Positions 5,296 through 5,386 of a stretch of 5,386 nt of DNA are shown one piece after another. The position numbers and the translations under genes were made by a program. Within the stretch, counting starts at the first letter, position 1. Each line of letters starts with the position of its first letter. Under the pieces are notes generated by a model, which saw nothing but the letters and a program-made list of their open reading frames with translations, was not told the DNA's origin and made no database searches. The stretch comes from Planctomycetota bacterium (GTDB lineage Bacteria; Planctomycetota; Phycisphaerae; UBA1845; CAIVHJ01). The stretch lies in assembly GCA_022565195.1 (NCBI GenBank), contig JADFJZ010000152.1, positions 1-5,386 on the forward strand. Reading direction: 5' to 3'.

Positions 5296-5386
5296 ATGTC
5301 TCAACCATTGCTTGTCCGTCAGTTGACGCGCTCCGAGCGGGTCCGCATCCAGAGGTTACGGCAAGAACCGCCCAGCGTCAGCGCGC
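5296..5386 (+). CDS. Probable IS630-type transposase, N-terminal fragment (cut by window edge)
   Basis: An open frame of 30 codons begins at ATG 5296, nine bases after GGAGG (5282-5286), and runs off the right edge. It starts MSQPLLVRQLTRSERVRIQR and continues LRQEPPSVSA. The pattern of L-T-x-x-E-R followed by an Arg-rich helix resembles the start of the N-terminal helix-turn-helix domain of IS630-family transposases. The helix-turn-helix itself and the DDE catalytic core would lie beyond the window, so the call rests on a short motif and on the flanking CTAG and hairpin. Another helix-turn-helix protein is possible. Confidence 0.5.
   Translation, partial: MSQPLLVRQLTRSERVRIQRLRQEPPSVSA

Larger units (their letters stand above)
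5214..5386 (+). mobile_element. Probable left end of an IS630-type insertion sequence (partial)
   Basis: A CTAG at 5213-5216 is followed about 80 bases later by the start of a probable IS630-family transposase. IS630-type elements insert at TA, and IS630 itself prefers CTAG, so the element edge may be this TA (5214-5215). The right end and its terminal inverted repeat are outside the window, so the boundary is a proposal only. Confidence 0.35.

Overview
The window is about 5.4 kb of moderately GC-rich bacterial DNA. The secreted protein with a PDZ-like domain, the weak or absent Shine-Dalgarno sequences before several genes, and the intergenic heptamer repeats suggest a planctomycete or a relative. 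That assignment is inference; no rRNA or other taxonomic marker is present.

Layout, left to right. (1) Positions 1-420, minus strand: the N-terminal 140 codons of a DUF3800-like protein that runs off the left edge and looks more AT-rich than its surroundings. (2) Positions 421-703: a gene-poor stretch with a short open minus-strand frame, a hairpin and a tandem heptamer repeat. (3) Positions 704-4156, minus strand: a compact three-gene cluster transcribed right to left. It holds an ECF sigma factor, a membrane-anchored zinc-finger anti-sigma factor and a large exported protein with a C-terminal PDZ-like domain. (4) Positions 4157-4289: a divergent intergenic region with a candidate promoter in each direction, each overlapping inverted-repeat DNA next to a start codon. 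(5) Positions 4290-4760, plus strand: smpB, the tmRNA-binding protein of trans-translation. (6) Positions 4968-5111, plus strand: a 47-codon hydrophobic small protein with a textbook ribosome binding site. (7) Positions 5112-5295: a terminator-like hairpin, a second heptamer array and the probable left end of an insertion sequence. (8) From 5296 to the right edge: the first 30 codons of a probable IS630-type transposase, with its ribosome binding site inside a hairpin.

The sigma/anti-sigma/exported-protein cluster is best read as an envelope-sensing unit. The anti-sigma would hold the sigma factor through its cytoplasmic zinc domain and face outward with a C-terminal domain, and the exported protein would be a partner or output. 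smpB is a housekeeping gene that happens to lie divergent to it. The two edges carry accessory DNA. I see no clear new multi-gene system. The most checkable unusual items are the 47-aa protein, the palindrome over the smpB promoter and start codon, and the near-leaderless architecture of the sigma operon.
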